Source: Negativibacillus sp.
GTDB taxonomy: Bacteria > Bacillota > Clostridia > Oscillospirales > Ruminococcaceae
Direction: 5' to 3'
Assembly: GCA_020024325.1 (NCBI GenBank)
Contig: JAHHTY010000003.1
Location: 1-59,382, forward strand
DNA: 59,382 nt
Shown here: piece after piece, positions 33,720-42,627 of the stretch
Numbering within the stretch: the first letter of the stretch is position 1
How the letters are laid out: each line of letters starts with the position of its first letter
The notes under the pieces: model-generated
The model's input: only the letters and a program-made list of their open reading frames with translations
What the model was told of the DNA's origin: nothing
Databases searched by the model: none
Position numbers and translations under genes: made by a program

Positions 33720-34913
33720 TTATCGTACAGTCATCATCAACATTAAAGTTGTGGATACTAAAAACATCAACATAAAGCTGCAAACCATTGCTAATAAAAC
33801 CGAAAAGGTCTGTGCAACAGAGGAAAGAATGGCGGAAACCTGACCCGCATCCAGCATAGAACCAATCCATGCAGCTATATTAACCGCACAATACCACAAG
33901 CTAACCTCTGATATGATGGGCAAAAAGGTGAGAACTGCTGCAAAAATACCAAAGGAACCGACCACTCCTTTAAGCAGGTGAACGCAGCTTTTTGCAGCTC
34001 CAAGTGCTTCGGAAATGGTTCCTCCAATAATAGGTATCATGCTGCCAATAACAAATTTTGATGTTTTCATCATCAAGGAATCTCCACTGCTGCCGATAAT
34101 GGTTTGCAAAGAAAGCACACCCACAAAAATGGTTGTGAGAATCCCAAGACCCCAACAAACTACCTTTTTTATCACTGTGGTAATCTTTCCCAGCTGCAAA
34201 AACGGAGCGAGGGGTGCTGTAATGCACAGTGCAAGATAGATGTTTAACAGCGGAATCAGCGTTTGGGCAGCAAGCTCGGACAAAACCTCGGAACAAACAA
34301 ACAGCAGCATATTATAAACCCCTGCTGAGGCAGGATTCCCTCCCGCAATCATAACACCGCTCATCACCGGTGCAAAAGACATGGTGAAAACTGCACTTTC
34401 TTTTAATACCTGCACTGTCTGCTGAATGCAGCCAAGAACCGGAGCACTCAATAAGGAAACAACAGTTACTGCTGCGGTGATTGCAAAAATCTCTTTGAGT
34501 TTTTGGGATATTCCACTTTTCTGCACTGTGTTGACAACAGCACACAGTAAAACAGTGCCCAAAAGCCGTCCTAGCAACGAAAAAGGTTTGCGGAATTTTT
34601 TTACTACTGTTTCTTTAAAGATATGAAACAGTTCTTTCGGTGTCATCGAAAGCAGCTGCGGCAAACTGTTTATATCTTCTTCCTTTAATACAGAACGCAC
34701 ATTTTGAGGAGCAATTTTCATCAGCTCATCCTGCCAAAGCTGTTCTAAAGAGGATTCAACAAATTCAGTGAGACCGTTTTGAAAATTTTGTGGGGCCTGT
34801 GCATGGCATGGGGTTCTGAGCGAAAGTATCACAAAAATTGCAGTCAAAAGTTTAACAAATGTTTTTAGAAAAAGAATTCGAAATGAAATGACGCATTTTT
34901 TTATCCTGTCCAT
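33720..34913 (-). CDS. spoIIIAE: Stage III sporulation protein AE
   Basis: SpoIIIAE is the polytopic membrane protein of the channel complex. The 397 aa start with a signal-like hydrophobic segment (about 12-37, cleavage plausible after CHA). About 8-9 hydrophobic segments fill residues 100-395, with the family motif APVMSGVMIAGGNPASAGVYN (about 190) and PIIGGTISEALG (about 290). ATG at 34913 has GGGTGA upstream; a TTG four codons earlier is less likely. It starts 4 bp after spoIIIAD. Confidence 0.94.
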   Translation of the reverse strand: MDRIKKCVISFRILFLKTFVKLLTAIFVILSLRTPCHAQAPQNFQNGLTEFVESSLEQLWQDELMKIAPQNVRSVLKEEDINSLPQLLSMTPKELFHIFKETVVKKFRKPFSLLGRLLGTVLLCAVVNTVQKSGISQKLKEIFAITAAVTVVSLLSAPVLGCIQQTVQVLKESAVFTMSFAPVMSGVMIAGGNPASAGVYNMLLFVCSEVLSELAAQTLIPLLNIYLALCITAPLAPFLQLGKITTVIKKVVCWGLGILTTIFVGVLSLQTIIGSSGDSLMMKTSKFVIGSMIPIIGGTISEALGAAKSCVHLLKGVVGSFGIFAAVLTFLPIISEVSLWYCAVNIAAWIGSMLDAGQVSAILSSVAQTFSVLLAMVCSFMLMFLVSTTLMLMMTVR

Positions 34914-34917
34914 TTTT

Positions 34918-35301
34918 TCACCCAATCAATGTGGCTGCCTGTTCCAATAACTTTACAAACATCGGCATAGCAAGCAAAAGCATTGCGGCTCTGCCTGCTG
35001 TTTCCAATCTGGATGCAATTGCAGTTTCTCCAATATCTCGACAGGTGTCACAGGCAATTTGAGTAACCAGACAAATTCCCAAAGATTTTAGTAGGATTCC
35101 TCCCTCTTGGGGAAGCACTGCCATAGAAGATAATTTTTTAATCTGTCCCAGGACCGGGGAGATTTGAGCGGCTAACCAAAGCAACACCCCTATTCCGCAC
35201 ACCACTGACAAAATCATGGAAAATTCCGGACGGTATTGGCGTAAAGTTAAACTGAGGGCCGCTGCACAAAGGCTGAACCCGATAACCGCTTCTAATTTCA
35301 T
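34918..35301 (-). CDS. spoIIIAD: Stage III sporulation protein AD
   Basis: This small membrane protein is part of the mother-cell channel complex. The 127 aa have about four hydrophobic segments and the family sequence GICLVTQIACDTCRDIGETAIAS (split over about 76-100), characteristic of SpoIIIAD/SpoIIIAC. ATG at 35301. It is flanked by spoIIIAC and spoIIIAE with gaps of 15 and 4 bp. Confidence 0.94.
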   Translation of the reverse strand: MKLEAVIGFSLCAAALSLTLRQYRPEFSMILSVVCGIGVLLWLAAQISPVLGQIKKLSSMAVLPQEGGILLKSLGICLVTQIACDTCRDIGETAIASRLETAGRAAMLLLAMPMFVKLLEQAATLIG

Positions 35302-35316
35302 TTGTTTTTTCCTCCT

Positions 35317-35511
35317 TTACAGCCCAAACACCGTTTTTACCGTCTGGAACAGTGTACTGATCTGTTCAATCATCATCATCAAAACGACTATCAACCCTGC
35401 TAAAGTGGTCATGGTTGCCTGTTCTTCACGTCCGGAACGAATCAACACCTGATTTAATACAGAAACAATGATACCAATGGCGGCAATTCTAAAAATCAAA
35501 TCAACATCCAT
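35317..35511 (-). CDS. spoIIIAC: Stage III sporulation protein AC
   Basis: This 64-aa protein has two membrane segments (about 5-22 and 33-52) and the family motif VLNQVLIRSGREEQA between them. ATG at 35511 follows GGAGGG; upstream frame residues to 35553 belong to the end of spoIIIAB and are excluded. It matches the usual length of SpoIIIAC. Confidence 0.94.
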   Translation of the reverse strand: MDVDLIFRIAAIGIIVSVLNQVLIRSGREEQATMTTLAGLIVVLMMMIEQISTLFQTVKTVFGL

Positions 35512-35530
35512 CTTTTTTCCCTCCTGTTTT

Positions 35531-36037
35531 TTATAGAAGTATACACAGGGCAAGACCTGCCAGCGGTCCCATAACAGGGTAGAGTTTTTTATCCCTTTCC
35601 TCCTGCTGTTCTAACAATTTTGCCTGATATTCCAGTTGATTGCGAAGATGCTCAAGTTCCTCCTGTTGGGAATCTAAATCGTATGCTCCTAGGATATGTC
35701 CAATCTGAAGCAGCAGGTCTTTATCGGATTGGGTTAATTCTCCCTTTTCTTTTTCTATTGCTGATCTCCATCGCAGAGGGAAAGATTGTCCCTTTTCTTC
35801 ACAAAATCTTTGTAAATAAATTAAAGAGCAAAAAGATTGTTCCTGTGCTATTTCCTCAACCAGCTCTCCTGCTGCCTGCAAATGAAATCCAAGCCGAGAA
35901 GTAAGCATTCCGAGCATCTGTGCAGATAAGAGAAGTTGTGTTCTGCGCATTTTTACTTTGTTTCCAAGATAATATCCAATTCCAATGCAGGAAACCATCA
36001 CCATTGCTCTACCCAAAATCCCGATTGATAGGCTCAT
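35531..36037 (-). CDS. spoIIIAB: Stage III sporulation protein AB
   Basis: SpoIIIAB is a mother-cell membrane protein related to GspF-type platform proteins. The 168 aa have an N-terminal membrane segment (about 5-25, ending GYYLGNKVKMR), a helical middle, and a C-terminal membrane segment (PVMGPLAGLALCILL). ATG at 36037 overlaps the spoIIIAA stop as ATGA. The longer frame to 36223 runs into spoIIIAA and is rejected. Confidence 0.94.
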   Translation of the reverse strand: MSLSIGILGRAMVMVSCIGIGYYLGNKVKMRRTQLLLSAQMLGMLTSRLGFHLQAAGELVEEIAQEQSFCSLIYLQRFCEEKGQSFPLRWRSAIEKEKGELTQSDKDLLLQIGHILGAYDLDSQQEELEHLRNQLEYQAKLLEQQEERDKKLYPVMGPLAGLALCILL

Positions 36038-36975
36038 ATCTTTTTTAAACTCCCATCTTCCGCACAACGATAAATTTCCGCTACCTGTGCAGGTGTTTCT
36101 GCTCCCTTTAAAAAGACAACTTTGGAAATGGCGTGAACTTTGCAAAGCTGCTGATACTGTGGGCGCTGCAAAAGTTCTTCCCCACAGCCGGCATGGATAC
36201 TTCCCAAAAAACAAACACCGCAATTCATTGCCTGAATTAGTTCGGACACCTCTTGCCCATCTCCGATTTCATCACAGACAACAATCTGAGGAGAAAGTGT
36301 TCGCACTGCCTGCAAAATTCCTGCCGCTTTTGGAAAACCTCGCAATATATCTAGACATCCATCCGGATAAGCAGAATCTTTGCCCATCAATTCTCCACGC
36401 TCGTCCACCACTGTGACCCGAATATATCCGCTGTCTTTTTTGGAAAGCCATGTTGAAATTGCCCGAAGCAAGGTTGTTTTTCCGCTGGATGGTTCTCCGA
36501 CAATGAGTGCCGAACACAGACCATCTGAAAACAAGCGACTGCACAATGATGAAACATCAATATTTACAGCTCGTGCTAGACGAATATTCATTGAAGTAAT
36601 CTCACGCAGCGAGATAATTTCATCCTGCTTTAATACAGCAGTTCCGCCAAGACCAATGCGGTGTCCGCCTTTGATGGTGATGAACCCATTTTGTATCTGT
36701 GGCAGATAGGTATGTACAGAATACTCGCACAGAGAAGAAAAGCTCTGCTCCAGCTCCTGTTTTGTGATTTTCTTTTGTGTATTGCATAATTTCGGAAGTG
36801 CAACAATCTTTCCAAACATTGTTAAATAAATGGGTCTTCCCTCCAACAGACGGATTTCTTGTATCCCCTGCCATACATTTTGCGGAAGCTTGCGCAGCTC
36901 ATGGCTGATTGTCGGTGCAAGGCAGTCGAGCAGGTATTCTAAATCTATCTTTTGTGTGGTTTTTTCTTGAAGCAT
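36034..36975 (-). CDS. spoIIIAA: Stage III sporulation protein AA, secretion-type ATPase
   Basis: SpoIIIAA is the ATPase of the SpoIIIA channel, related to type II/IV secretion ATPases. The 313 aa show the N-terminal domain with GGHRIGLGG (about 104-112), the P-loop GEPSSGKTTLLRAI (about 157-170) and Walker B IVVCDEIGD (about 233-241). ATG at 36975, with GGAGGAGAG upstream. It is the first gene of the eight-gene operon. In known spore formers the operon is driven by sigma-E; I cannot assign a sigma-E promoter with confidence here. Confidence 0.96.
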   Translation of the reverse strand: MLQEKTTQKIDLEYLLDCLAPTISHELRKLPQNVWQGIQEIRLLEGRPIYLTMFGKIVALPKLCNTQKKITKQELEQSFSSLCEYSVHTYLPQIQNGFITIKGGHRIGLGGTAVLKQDEIISLREITSMNIRLARAVNIDVSSLCSRLFSDGLCSALIVGEPSSGKTTLLRAISTWLSKKDSGYIRVTVVDERGELMGKDSAYPDGCLDILRGFPKAAGILQAVRTLSPQIVVCDEIGDGQEVSELIQAMNCGVCFLGSIHAGCGEELLQRPQYQQLCKVHAISKVVFLKGAETPAQVAEIYRCAEDGSLKKI

Positions 36976-37279
36976 CTGTGTTCTCTCCTCCCATCAGGGT
37001 GGTATTCCGTTCTTTTGAGGCGTCCATATTTTTGATATAAAATTGTTTGATATATGCTATGCTTGTACTCATCAAAATAGAACCATCAAAGATGCAGTCA
37101 GCAATATATTGATTAAAATAAAAAGCATGGAAGCCGGACAGATTAACTTCTGTTCAGTTCCCATGCTTTTTATTTTCGTTCTTTTTATTAAATCAAGTCG
37201 GTGCTTTTATCTGGTTGAGGAAATTTTAAAAATATCCTTTTCAGACTAATAATAAGAACGGTTCTTTATTTTAGAGATC
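36976..37279. other. Gap between spoIIIAA and nagA
   Basis: This 304-bp gap must hold the spoIIIA promoter (minus strand, upstream of 36975) and the nagA terminator. AT-rich boxes near 37030-37065 could serve sigma-E, but the match is poor. A 13-bp near-palindrome, AAGAACGGTTCTT, lies about 37253-37265. Confidence 0.4.
37119..37172. terminator. Long bidirectional terminator hairpin
   Basis: The outer stem 37119-37130 with 37161-37172 (12 bp, flanked by A/T runs) encloses a further imperfect stem (GGACAG with CTGTTC). It probably ends the trmB-nagA transcript about 110 bp past nagA. Confidence 0.7.
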
Positions 37280-38425
37280 CTATTTCTGATAAACAACTCT
37301 GCCGTCCACAATTGTCATTAGTGTGTTGAACTCCTCGTCAAAAACAGCAAAATCAGCGTTACAGCCACTTCTGATAGAGCCGATTCTATCCTGCATCCCC
37401 ATTGCACGAGCAGGATTTAAAGTAGCTGCATTCACAATCTCCCAGATTGGTTTGTCGGTATGTTTTCTAACGTTAGCGATTGCACAATTCAATGTCAAGA
37501 TGCTTCCTGCCAAAGTGCCGTCTGTCAATCTTGCACTGTTTTCATTAACGACAACCTTTAATTCTCCGAGAGTATATTCTCCTTGTGGCATACCACCGGC
37601 TCTCATGCAATCGGTGATGAGGAGAAAACGGTCTTTTCCCTTACAATTCATTACAAACTGGAACATTGCAGGGTGTACATGGATGGTATCACAGATCATC
37701 TCGGTGTAAACATCGGAGGAAAGGGCTGCGGTAACAACACCCGGTTTACGATGGTGCATTGGGGTCATTGCATTATAGAGGTGAGTAACCTGAGTAGCAC
37801 CGTTTTCAATCGCTTGCATTGCCTGCTCATAGGTGGCATTGGTATGTCCGATAGAAACCTTGATTGGTGTTTCTGTGGTTACTTTACGGATAAATTCCAT
37901 ACCGCCCTCTTTATCGGGAGCAACGGTAACAATGCGGATAATATCGCTGTAACGTTTCATAAAATCGAAATCGAAATCTGTGATATAATTTTCTTCATGA
38001 GCACCCTTATAAGCCGGATGGATAAAGGGTCCTTCCATATTGATGCCTTCGATAACAGCGGCATTCCATTCTTCTCCGCTTTTGCCGACTACATTTCTGA
38101 CAATATCAAATACCTGAGCGGTTTTATCTAAAGGCAGGGTTACAGAAGTTGCCAGAAAACGGGTGACACCGTTTTTGACAACGCTGGAAGCGATGGTATG
38201 CAGAGCCTCTTCGCTGCCATCCATTGTGTCGCATCCACCTGAACCATGAATGTGGACATCGAACAAGCCCGGAGTTACCCATGCACCATTTACATCAATC
38301 TGTTCTGCCTGTGCGGGAACTTCCTCCATCGGAACGATACCTATAATTTTATCCTCAAACAAAACTGCTTTTCCTGTTTCTACACGGTCATGCAGAACCA
38401 ATTTTGCATTACAAATTGCTTTCAT
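37280..38425 (-). CDS. nagA: N-acetylglucosamine-6-phosphate deacetylase
   Basis: NagA deacetylates GlcNAc-6-phosphate to glucosamine-6-phosphate in amino-sugar and cell-wall recycling. The 381-aa amidohydrolase has the metal motif DVHIHGSGGCDTMDG (about 58-72), the Glu metal ligand in NMEGPFIHPAYKGAH (about 130), His in VSIGHTNATYEQA (about 192) and VTHLYNAMTPMHHR (about 213-226), and the catalytic Asp in LITDCMRAGG (about 272). ATG at 38425 after AGGAAAG. It follows trmB by 28 bp and is probably co-transcribed. No nagB or transporter is next to it. Confidence 0.95.
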   Translation of the reverse strand: MKAICNAKLVLHDRVETGKAVLFEDKIIGIVPMEEVPAQAEQIDVNGAWVTPGLFDVHIHGSGGCDTMDGSEEALHTIASSVVKNGVTRFLATSVTLPLDKTAQVFDIVRNVVGKSGEEWNAAVIEGINMEGPFIHPAYKGAHEENYITDFDFDFMKRYSDIIRIVTVAPDKEGGMEFIRKVTTETPIKVSIGHTNATYEQAMQAIENGATQVTHLYNAMTPMHHRKPGVVTAALSSDVYTEMICDTIHVHPAMFQFVMNCKGKDRFLLITDCMRAGGMPQGEYTLGELKVVVNENSARLTDGTLAGSILTLNCAIANVRKHTDKPIWEIVNAATLNPARAMGMQDRIGSIRSGCNADFAVFDEEFNTLMTIVDGRVVYQK

Positions 38426-38453
38426 CTTTTTTCTTCCTTTCCTACAAAAATTT

Positions 38454-39185
38454 TTATTCGTCGGTTCCTTCGTTTTCTTTATCTTCATCTGTTTCTTTCG
38501 GAACGATTGGAGGCAGGGCACTGACCCTACCATGGTTTTTAGCAATCAAAAATTTAATCTTGATTCCCTGTTCCATAAACATATTTTCGTGTTCGGTAAC
38601 TATATTTTCTGCAAAACCGCTTGCCGCAAGGTCACGGGTCAGATATTCCTCGGTGAAGCCGCACATTTTAAAGTAATCCAAAGACTCCTCAAACAGTTCG
38701 TCATCATCGGTTTTAAACCAAATTTCTCCGCCGTTTTTCAAAAATTCCTGATAAAAAAACAGCTGTCTTGGATAGGTCAGTCTTTTTTTCTTATGCTTTT
38801 TCTTTGGCCATGGATTGCAAAAATTGATATAGATGCGGTCTACCTCATCATTTGAATCCAACACTTGCAAAATTCTTTCGATATCATATGCAAAAATGCG
38901 GACATTATCAACAGATTTACCTGCCTGTTCATAGAATTTTTCAATATTGCGTTTTGTTAAGCCCAGGATGTCACTTTTAATATCTACTGCAATAAAATTG
39001 ATATCAGGATTGCTGACTGCTTTTTGTGCTATAAATCCGCCCTTGCCACAGCCCAGTTCCAGATGAAGCGGCTGCTTTTTTGGAAATTCTTTGTGCCAGT
39101 GACCTATTTTTTCTTCCGGACTGTCAACACAGAATGGGCATTCTTCCAGTTCCGGACGTGCCCACGGTTTTCTTCTGATTCTCAT
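38454..39185 (-). CDS. trmB: tRNA (guanine-N7-)-methyltransferase TrmB
   Basis: TrmB makes m7G46 in tRNA variable loops. The 243 aa contain the SAM motif LELGCGKGGFIAQKA (about 44-58), AVDIKSDIL (about 66), the NPWPKKKHKKKRL signature (about 122-134) and TDDDELFEESLDYF (about 155). A charged C-terminal tail rich in Glu and Asp follows. ATG at 39185 has GGAGGAAAA upstream; a longer frame to 39224 would begin next to the promoter -10 box. Confidence 0.96.
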   Translation of the reverse strand: MRIRRKPWARPELEECPFCVDSPEEKIGHWHKEFPKKQPLHLELGCGKGGFIAQKAVSNPDINFIAVDIKSDILGLTKRNIEKFYEQAGKSVDNVRIFAYDIERILQVLDSNDEVDRIYINFCNPWPKKKHKKKRLTYPRQLFFYQEFLKNGGEIWFKTDDDELFEESLDYFKMCGFTEEYLTRDLAASGFAENIVTEHENMFMEQGIKIKFLIAKNHGRVSALPPIVPKETDEDKENEGTDE

Positions 39186-39226
39186 ACCTTTTCCTCCAGA
39201 CATTTTCGACAATCTTTTTCGCAACT

Positions 39227-39255
39227 ATCATAGCACAAAAAACAAAGCAGAGCAA
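39227..39255 (-). promoter_or_regulatory. Promoter for trmB-nagA
   Basis: On the minus strand TTGCTC (39250-39255) and TATGAT (39227-39232) are 17 bp apart with TGC giving an extended -10. It lies between the cyuA terminator and trmB. Confidence 0.6.
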
Positions 39256-39258
39256 GAA

Positions 39259-39287
39259 AAAAAGGGATACAAAACGTACCCCTTTTT
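39259..39287 (-). terminator. Intrinsic terminator of the cysteine desulfidase gene
   Basis: A stem of about 12 bp (39259-39270 with 39276-39287, one wobble or mismatch) is followed on the minus strand by a T-run. It stands 15 bp past the stop codon. Confidence 0.8.
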
Positions 39288-39301
39288 ACATATCCTTTTT
39301 G

Positions 39302-40597
39302 TTACGCCTTTTTTTCTTTTTTCAACATCATGTCCAGCATAATCTGGTCAAGTTCGACAGAACCTTCATTTCCCAACTGTGCAAAGTTGGAGATGGTTTT
39401 TTCAACATCATCTTCTACAATGCCATCGGTAGACATAACACGAACTCCTCTGAGTGCCATCAATGCTGCCTGCATTGCAGCGTTGGTGCAGGTTGCAATC
39501 TTCAGTGCACAGTCTGCCTTTGCACCGTCGCACAACATGCCTGTTACATTTCCAATCATATTGTATACGCAGTTTTCAATTTCTTTCAGTCCACCACCCA
39601 GCAGATAAGCAATACCGCAAGCAGATCCTGTTCCCGCAACGGTGGCACCGCAGAAGCCTGATAATCTTCCAAACTGGGATTTGATATAGATTCCCATGAG
39701 ATGGCTCATGGTTGCAGCACGCATCATCTGCTCATCCGAAGCACCACGTTTTTTTGCAACCGCTACAACCGGCATTGTGCAGGCAATTCCCTGGTTGCCG
39801 GAACCGGAATTTGATACAACAGGAGCATCTGCACCTGCCATACGAGCATCTGCACCCGCAGAAGCAAGTTCCATTGCATAAGTTACAAGAGATTCGCATC
39901 GATAACCTTTTTCAATATCATCACGCATGCCCCTGCCGATGCACAGACCGTAAGGATTGCGCAGACCTTCTTCACTGATAGCTGAGTTGACATCAATGCT
40001 CAGACGAACTTTATCCAGCATGGACAGGTCAACTGTGGTAGCATATTCGTAAATTTTTGCTACGGAGAGGATTTCTTTAATATCAGCATCGGAATAACCA
40101 TCGGACGCACTCTGCTCTTCATGACGTTTATCAAAAACAGGCTGTCCGTTTTCTTCAATGTAAACTACATTAGTATGAACATTTGCAATAATAGCTTTTG
40201 CGGTTCTGGTTTCACCCTTAACAAGTACTTCGATGTAAAGTTTTTCCGGAACCTTTGCCAGTTCTACCTTGACTGTTTTGGCTGCAACCATATCGCAAGC
40301 TTTTTTTATCTGCTCATCGGACAAACCATTGATTACCTGGAGCTGTTTTTCCGGCTTTGCAACCACAGCACCCAAGGCAACTGCGTATTCAATGCCGACA
40401 AAATCGGTTCCCGGAATTCCGGCAGAATAAGCGTTTTTGATAATATTTCCACTTGCAAAGGTGTGAATGGACTTCACTTCCTCACCCAGATGTGCAGCTG
40501 CTGTTGCTGCTGTTAAAGCCAGTGCGCCTGGCTCAGTACATCCTGTTGCCAAAACAAGTCCATCATTCAAGATGGAAGTAATTGCCTCATAGTTCAT
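39302..40597 (-). CDS. cyuA: L-cysteine desulfidase / UPF0597-family iron-sulfur protein
   Basis: The 431 aa match the CyuA/CdsB (UPF0597, serine-dehydratase-alpha-like) family. Its members use a [4Fe-4S] cluster to break L-cysteine into pyruvate, ammonia and sulfide. Probable cluster cysteines lie in LATGCTEPGALAL (about 16-28), RLSGFCGATVAGTGS (about 305) and GMLCDGAKADCALK (about 350-363). The SGSGNQGIACTMP loop (about 265) is also typical. It has its own terminator. Some relatives are uncharacterised, so the substrate is inferred from the family. Confidence 0.85.
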   Translation of the reverse strand: MNYEAITSILNDGLVLATGCTEPGALALTAATAAAHLGEEVKSIHTFASGNIIKNAYSAGIPGTDFVGIEYAVALGAVVAKPEKQLQVINGLSDEQIKKACDMVAAKTVKVELAKVPEKLYIEVLVKGETRTAKAIIANVHTNVVYIEENGQPVFDKRHEEQSASDGYSDADIKEILSVAKIYEYATTVDLSMLDKVRLSIDVNSAISEEGLRNPYGLCIGRGMRDDIEKGYRCESLVTYAMELASAGADARMAGADAPVVSNSGSGNQGIACTMPVVAVAKKRGASDEQMMRAATMSHLMGIYIKSQFGRLSGFCGATVAGTGSACGIAYLLGGGLKEIENCVYNMIGNVTGMLCDGAKADCALKIATCTNAAMQAALMALRGVRVMSTDGIVEDDVEKTISNFAQLGNEGSVELDQIMLDMMLKKEKKA

Positions 40598-40891
40598 TTT
40601 TTTATCCCCTTCCCATCATTTTGAAAAAGATCATACGATATTTTAATTTTATATAATGTATGTTTTTCAAAAAGTAAAGCAGAAAAATTCTTTCTGCTTT
40701 TAAAATAGAAAATAATATCATTTTTATTATAGCTTTTTGGGCGGGTAAATTCAATCTTTTTCGTCACGGTTTTTATATATTTTTTAAACTTGGGAGCGAT
40801 TTGTGGATAATGAACTTTTTTTCATAAAAAATTCGACATCTTTACAAGTTTTTTGAACTGAGTTCTTATTTTTTCGATATAAAGAAATTTT
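40598..40891. other. AT-rich gap with terminator
   Basis: Between trpZ and cyuA, 294 bp hold a terminator (40676-40700) and, upstream of cyuA, only weak promoter-like sequence (for example TTTACT-17-TATATA at about 40645-40673). The remainder is AT-rich with no frame. Confidence 0.4.
40676..40700. terminator. Bidirectional intrinsic terminator after trpZ
   Basis: A perfect 10-bp stem, AAAGCAGAAA (40676-40685) with TTTCTGCTTT (40691-40700), closes a 5-nt loop. The minus-strand continuation is T-rich, suiting the end of the trpXYZ transcript about 190 bp past trpZ. Confidence 0.6.
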
Positions 40892-41692
40892 TTATTTTTC
40901 ACTCAATAACATTCGGTCACTGAAAACAGAATCTTGACTTCTTTCCCGAAATTGTTCCAACAACTTTGGAACCGTCATCTCTTCTCTTTCCTTGCCGCTA
41001 ATATCCATAATAATTTTTCCGCCGCCCATCATAATCGTTCTTGTTCCCAAACGCAGGGCAGCCTCGATATCATGGGTAATCATCATGGTTGTAATGTGGT
41101 TTTTTTGCACTGTTTCTTGTGTGATAGTCAAAACTTTCTGTGCCGTGGATGGGTCTAAAGCTGCTGTATGCTCATCCAATAGCAGAAGCTTTGGTGTTAC
41201 CATAGTACACATCAATAAAGAGATTGCCTGCCGTTGACCACCCGATAGCAGACCGATTGGAGATTTCATCCGATCTTCTAGTCCCAAGTGCAGCATTGCC
41301 AGTTGTTCTTGAAAGAACGCTCTATCTTCTTTTGAAATACCAAATCTAAAATTTCTTTTTTTTGCACGCAGATAGGAAAGTGCCATATTTTCTTCTACTG
41401 TCATGCAAGGAGCGGTTCCCCTCATAGGGTCCTGAAAAATTCTGCCAATCTGCCTTGCCCTTTTGTGTTCGGGCAAAAAGGTAATTTCTTGACCGTCTAA
41501 ATAGATATTTCCACTGTTTGGCAACAAGCTTCCTGCAATCAGATGGAAAAGTGTGGATTTTCCTGCTCCGTTTGAACCAATTACAGTGATAAATTCTCCA
41601 TCCTTTACCTGAAGATTCAAGCGGTCTATTGCTGTTTTTTCGTTCACAGTTCCTGCATAAAAGGTTTTACTCAGATTTCTAATCTCCAACAT
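40892..41692 (-). CDS. trpZ: ABC transporter ATP-binding protein (tryptophan-uptake type)
   Basis: The 266-aa ATPase has Walker A VIGSNGAGKSTLF (about 38-50), Q-loop GRIFQDPMRG, signature LLSGGQRQAISL (about 148-159), Walker B LLLLDEHTAALD (about 168-179) and the switch His in MITHDIEAA. It energises the permease encoded just upstream; the genes overlap by 14 nt. The DEHTAALD motif is typical of the ATPases paired with TrpX/ABC_sub_bind lipoproteins. Substrate assignment rests on the T-box leader with a UGG specifier. Confidence 0.88.
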   Translation of the reverse strand: MLEIRNLSKTFYAGTVNEKTAIDRLNLQVKDGEFITVIGSNGAGKSTLFHLIAGSLLPNSGNIYLDGQEITFLPEHKRARQIGRIFQDPMRGTAPCMTVEENMALSYLRAKKRNFRFGISKEDRAFFQEQLAMLHLGLEDRMKSPIGLLSGGQRQAISLLMCTMVTPKLLLLDEHTAALDPSTAQKVLTITQETVQKNHITTMMITHDIEAALRLGTRTIMMGGGKIIMDISGKEREEMTVPKLLEQFRERSQDSVFSDRMLLSEK

Positions 41693-42599
41693 TTTGTTTT
41701 CCCGCCTTTCTTACCTTTGATAATTCAATCATTTCCTTGATTGCCGGATATGACATTGCCAGAGCAACGATAATTGCGGTAATCAATTTTAAACCGGAAG
41801 CGGAAAAATTCATCTCAAGTGCCTGAGCAATAATCAAGCGGTACAGAACGGAACCAACGATTGCAGCTATTGCTGATGTTAAAATTGATTTGTTTTTTAC
41901 AAGCAAATCGACGGCAATTTCACCGATAATGAGTGATGCAAGACCGATGACAACCATACCTATTCCCATCCTAACTTCAGCGTAGCAATTATACTGTGCA
42001 ATCATTGCCCCTGAAAGTGCCACACAAGCGTTGGATAGTGCTAATCCTATTGATTTTGTAACGTGCGCATCAATAGAAGAAGAACGAACCATCTCCTCAT
42101 TATCTCCCGTTGCACGTATAGTCAACCCGACTGGTGTGTTAAAAAATATTATCAAAAAAACAGCAACTGCTGCTGCAATAATTCCCGAAAGAAGCACTCC
42201 TTGCACATCTTTTCCGACCAATGATCCAAAGGCGGTATATAAGCTCTGCTCGCTTGTGATTGGCAGATTTGCTTTATTATCCATAACCATCAGGTTAATG
42301 GAATAGAGTCCGGTCATGGTAATGATACCGGCAAGGATTGGCTGGATTTTCATTTTTGTTTGCAAGAAAGCGGTGGTTAAGCCTGCAACACCACCTGCCG
42401 CTGCTGCTAAAAACATTCCCAATACAGGGTGTCCGTTTAGCGTAAATACCACCGCTACCGCAGCACCCAAAGTAAAGCTACCATCTACTGTCAGATCCGG
42501 GATGTTTAGAACACGGTAAGAAACAAACAATCCCAACACCATCAAAGAATAAATGAGCCCCAGCTCTATTGCAGAGAACATTGAATATAAGCTCATCAT
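41679..42599 (-). CDS. trpY: ABC transporter permease (tryptophan-uptake type)
   Basis: The 306-aa membrane protein belongs to the BPD_transp_2 permease family. It has about 8-9 hydrophobic segments and conserved RVLNIPDLTVDGSFTLGAAV (about 30-50) and NTPVGLTIRATGDNEEMVRSSS (about 160-182). The start ATG at 42599 is 8 nt after GGAGG; ATG again follows at 42596. The frame extended to 42659 has no site. It lies between the lipoprotein and ATPase genes of the same transporter. Confidence 0.88.
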   Translation of the reverse strand: MMSLYSMFSAIELGLIYSLMVLGLFVSYRVLNIPDLTVDGSFTLGAAVAVVFTLNGHPVLGMFLAAAAGGVAGLTTAFLQTKMKIQPILAGIITMTGLYSINLMVMDNKANLPITSEQSLYTAFGSLVGKDVQGVLLSGIIAAAVAVFLIIFFNTPVGLTIRATGDNEEMVRSSSIDAHVTKSIGLALSNACVALSGAMIAQYNCYAEVRMGIGMVVIGLASLIIGEIAVDLLVKNKSILTSAIAAIVGSVLYRLIIAQALEMNFSASGLKLITAIIVALAMSYPAIKEMIELSKVRKAGKQNVGD

Positions 42600-42627
42600 T
42601 TTGCAAACCTCCTCGTTCATTAAAAAT

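Noticed and set aside
36976..37080. Possible sigma-E promoter before spoIIIAA
   Set aside because: The region should contain one by analogy, but the AT-rich boxes do not match the sigma-E consensus well enough to place it.
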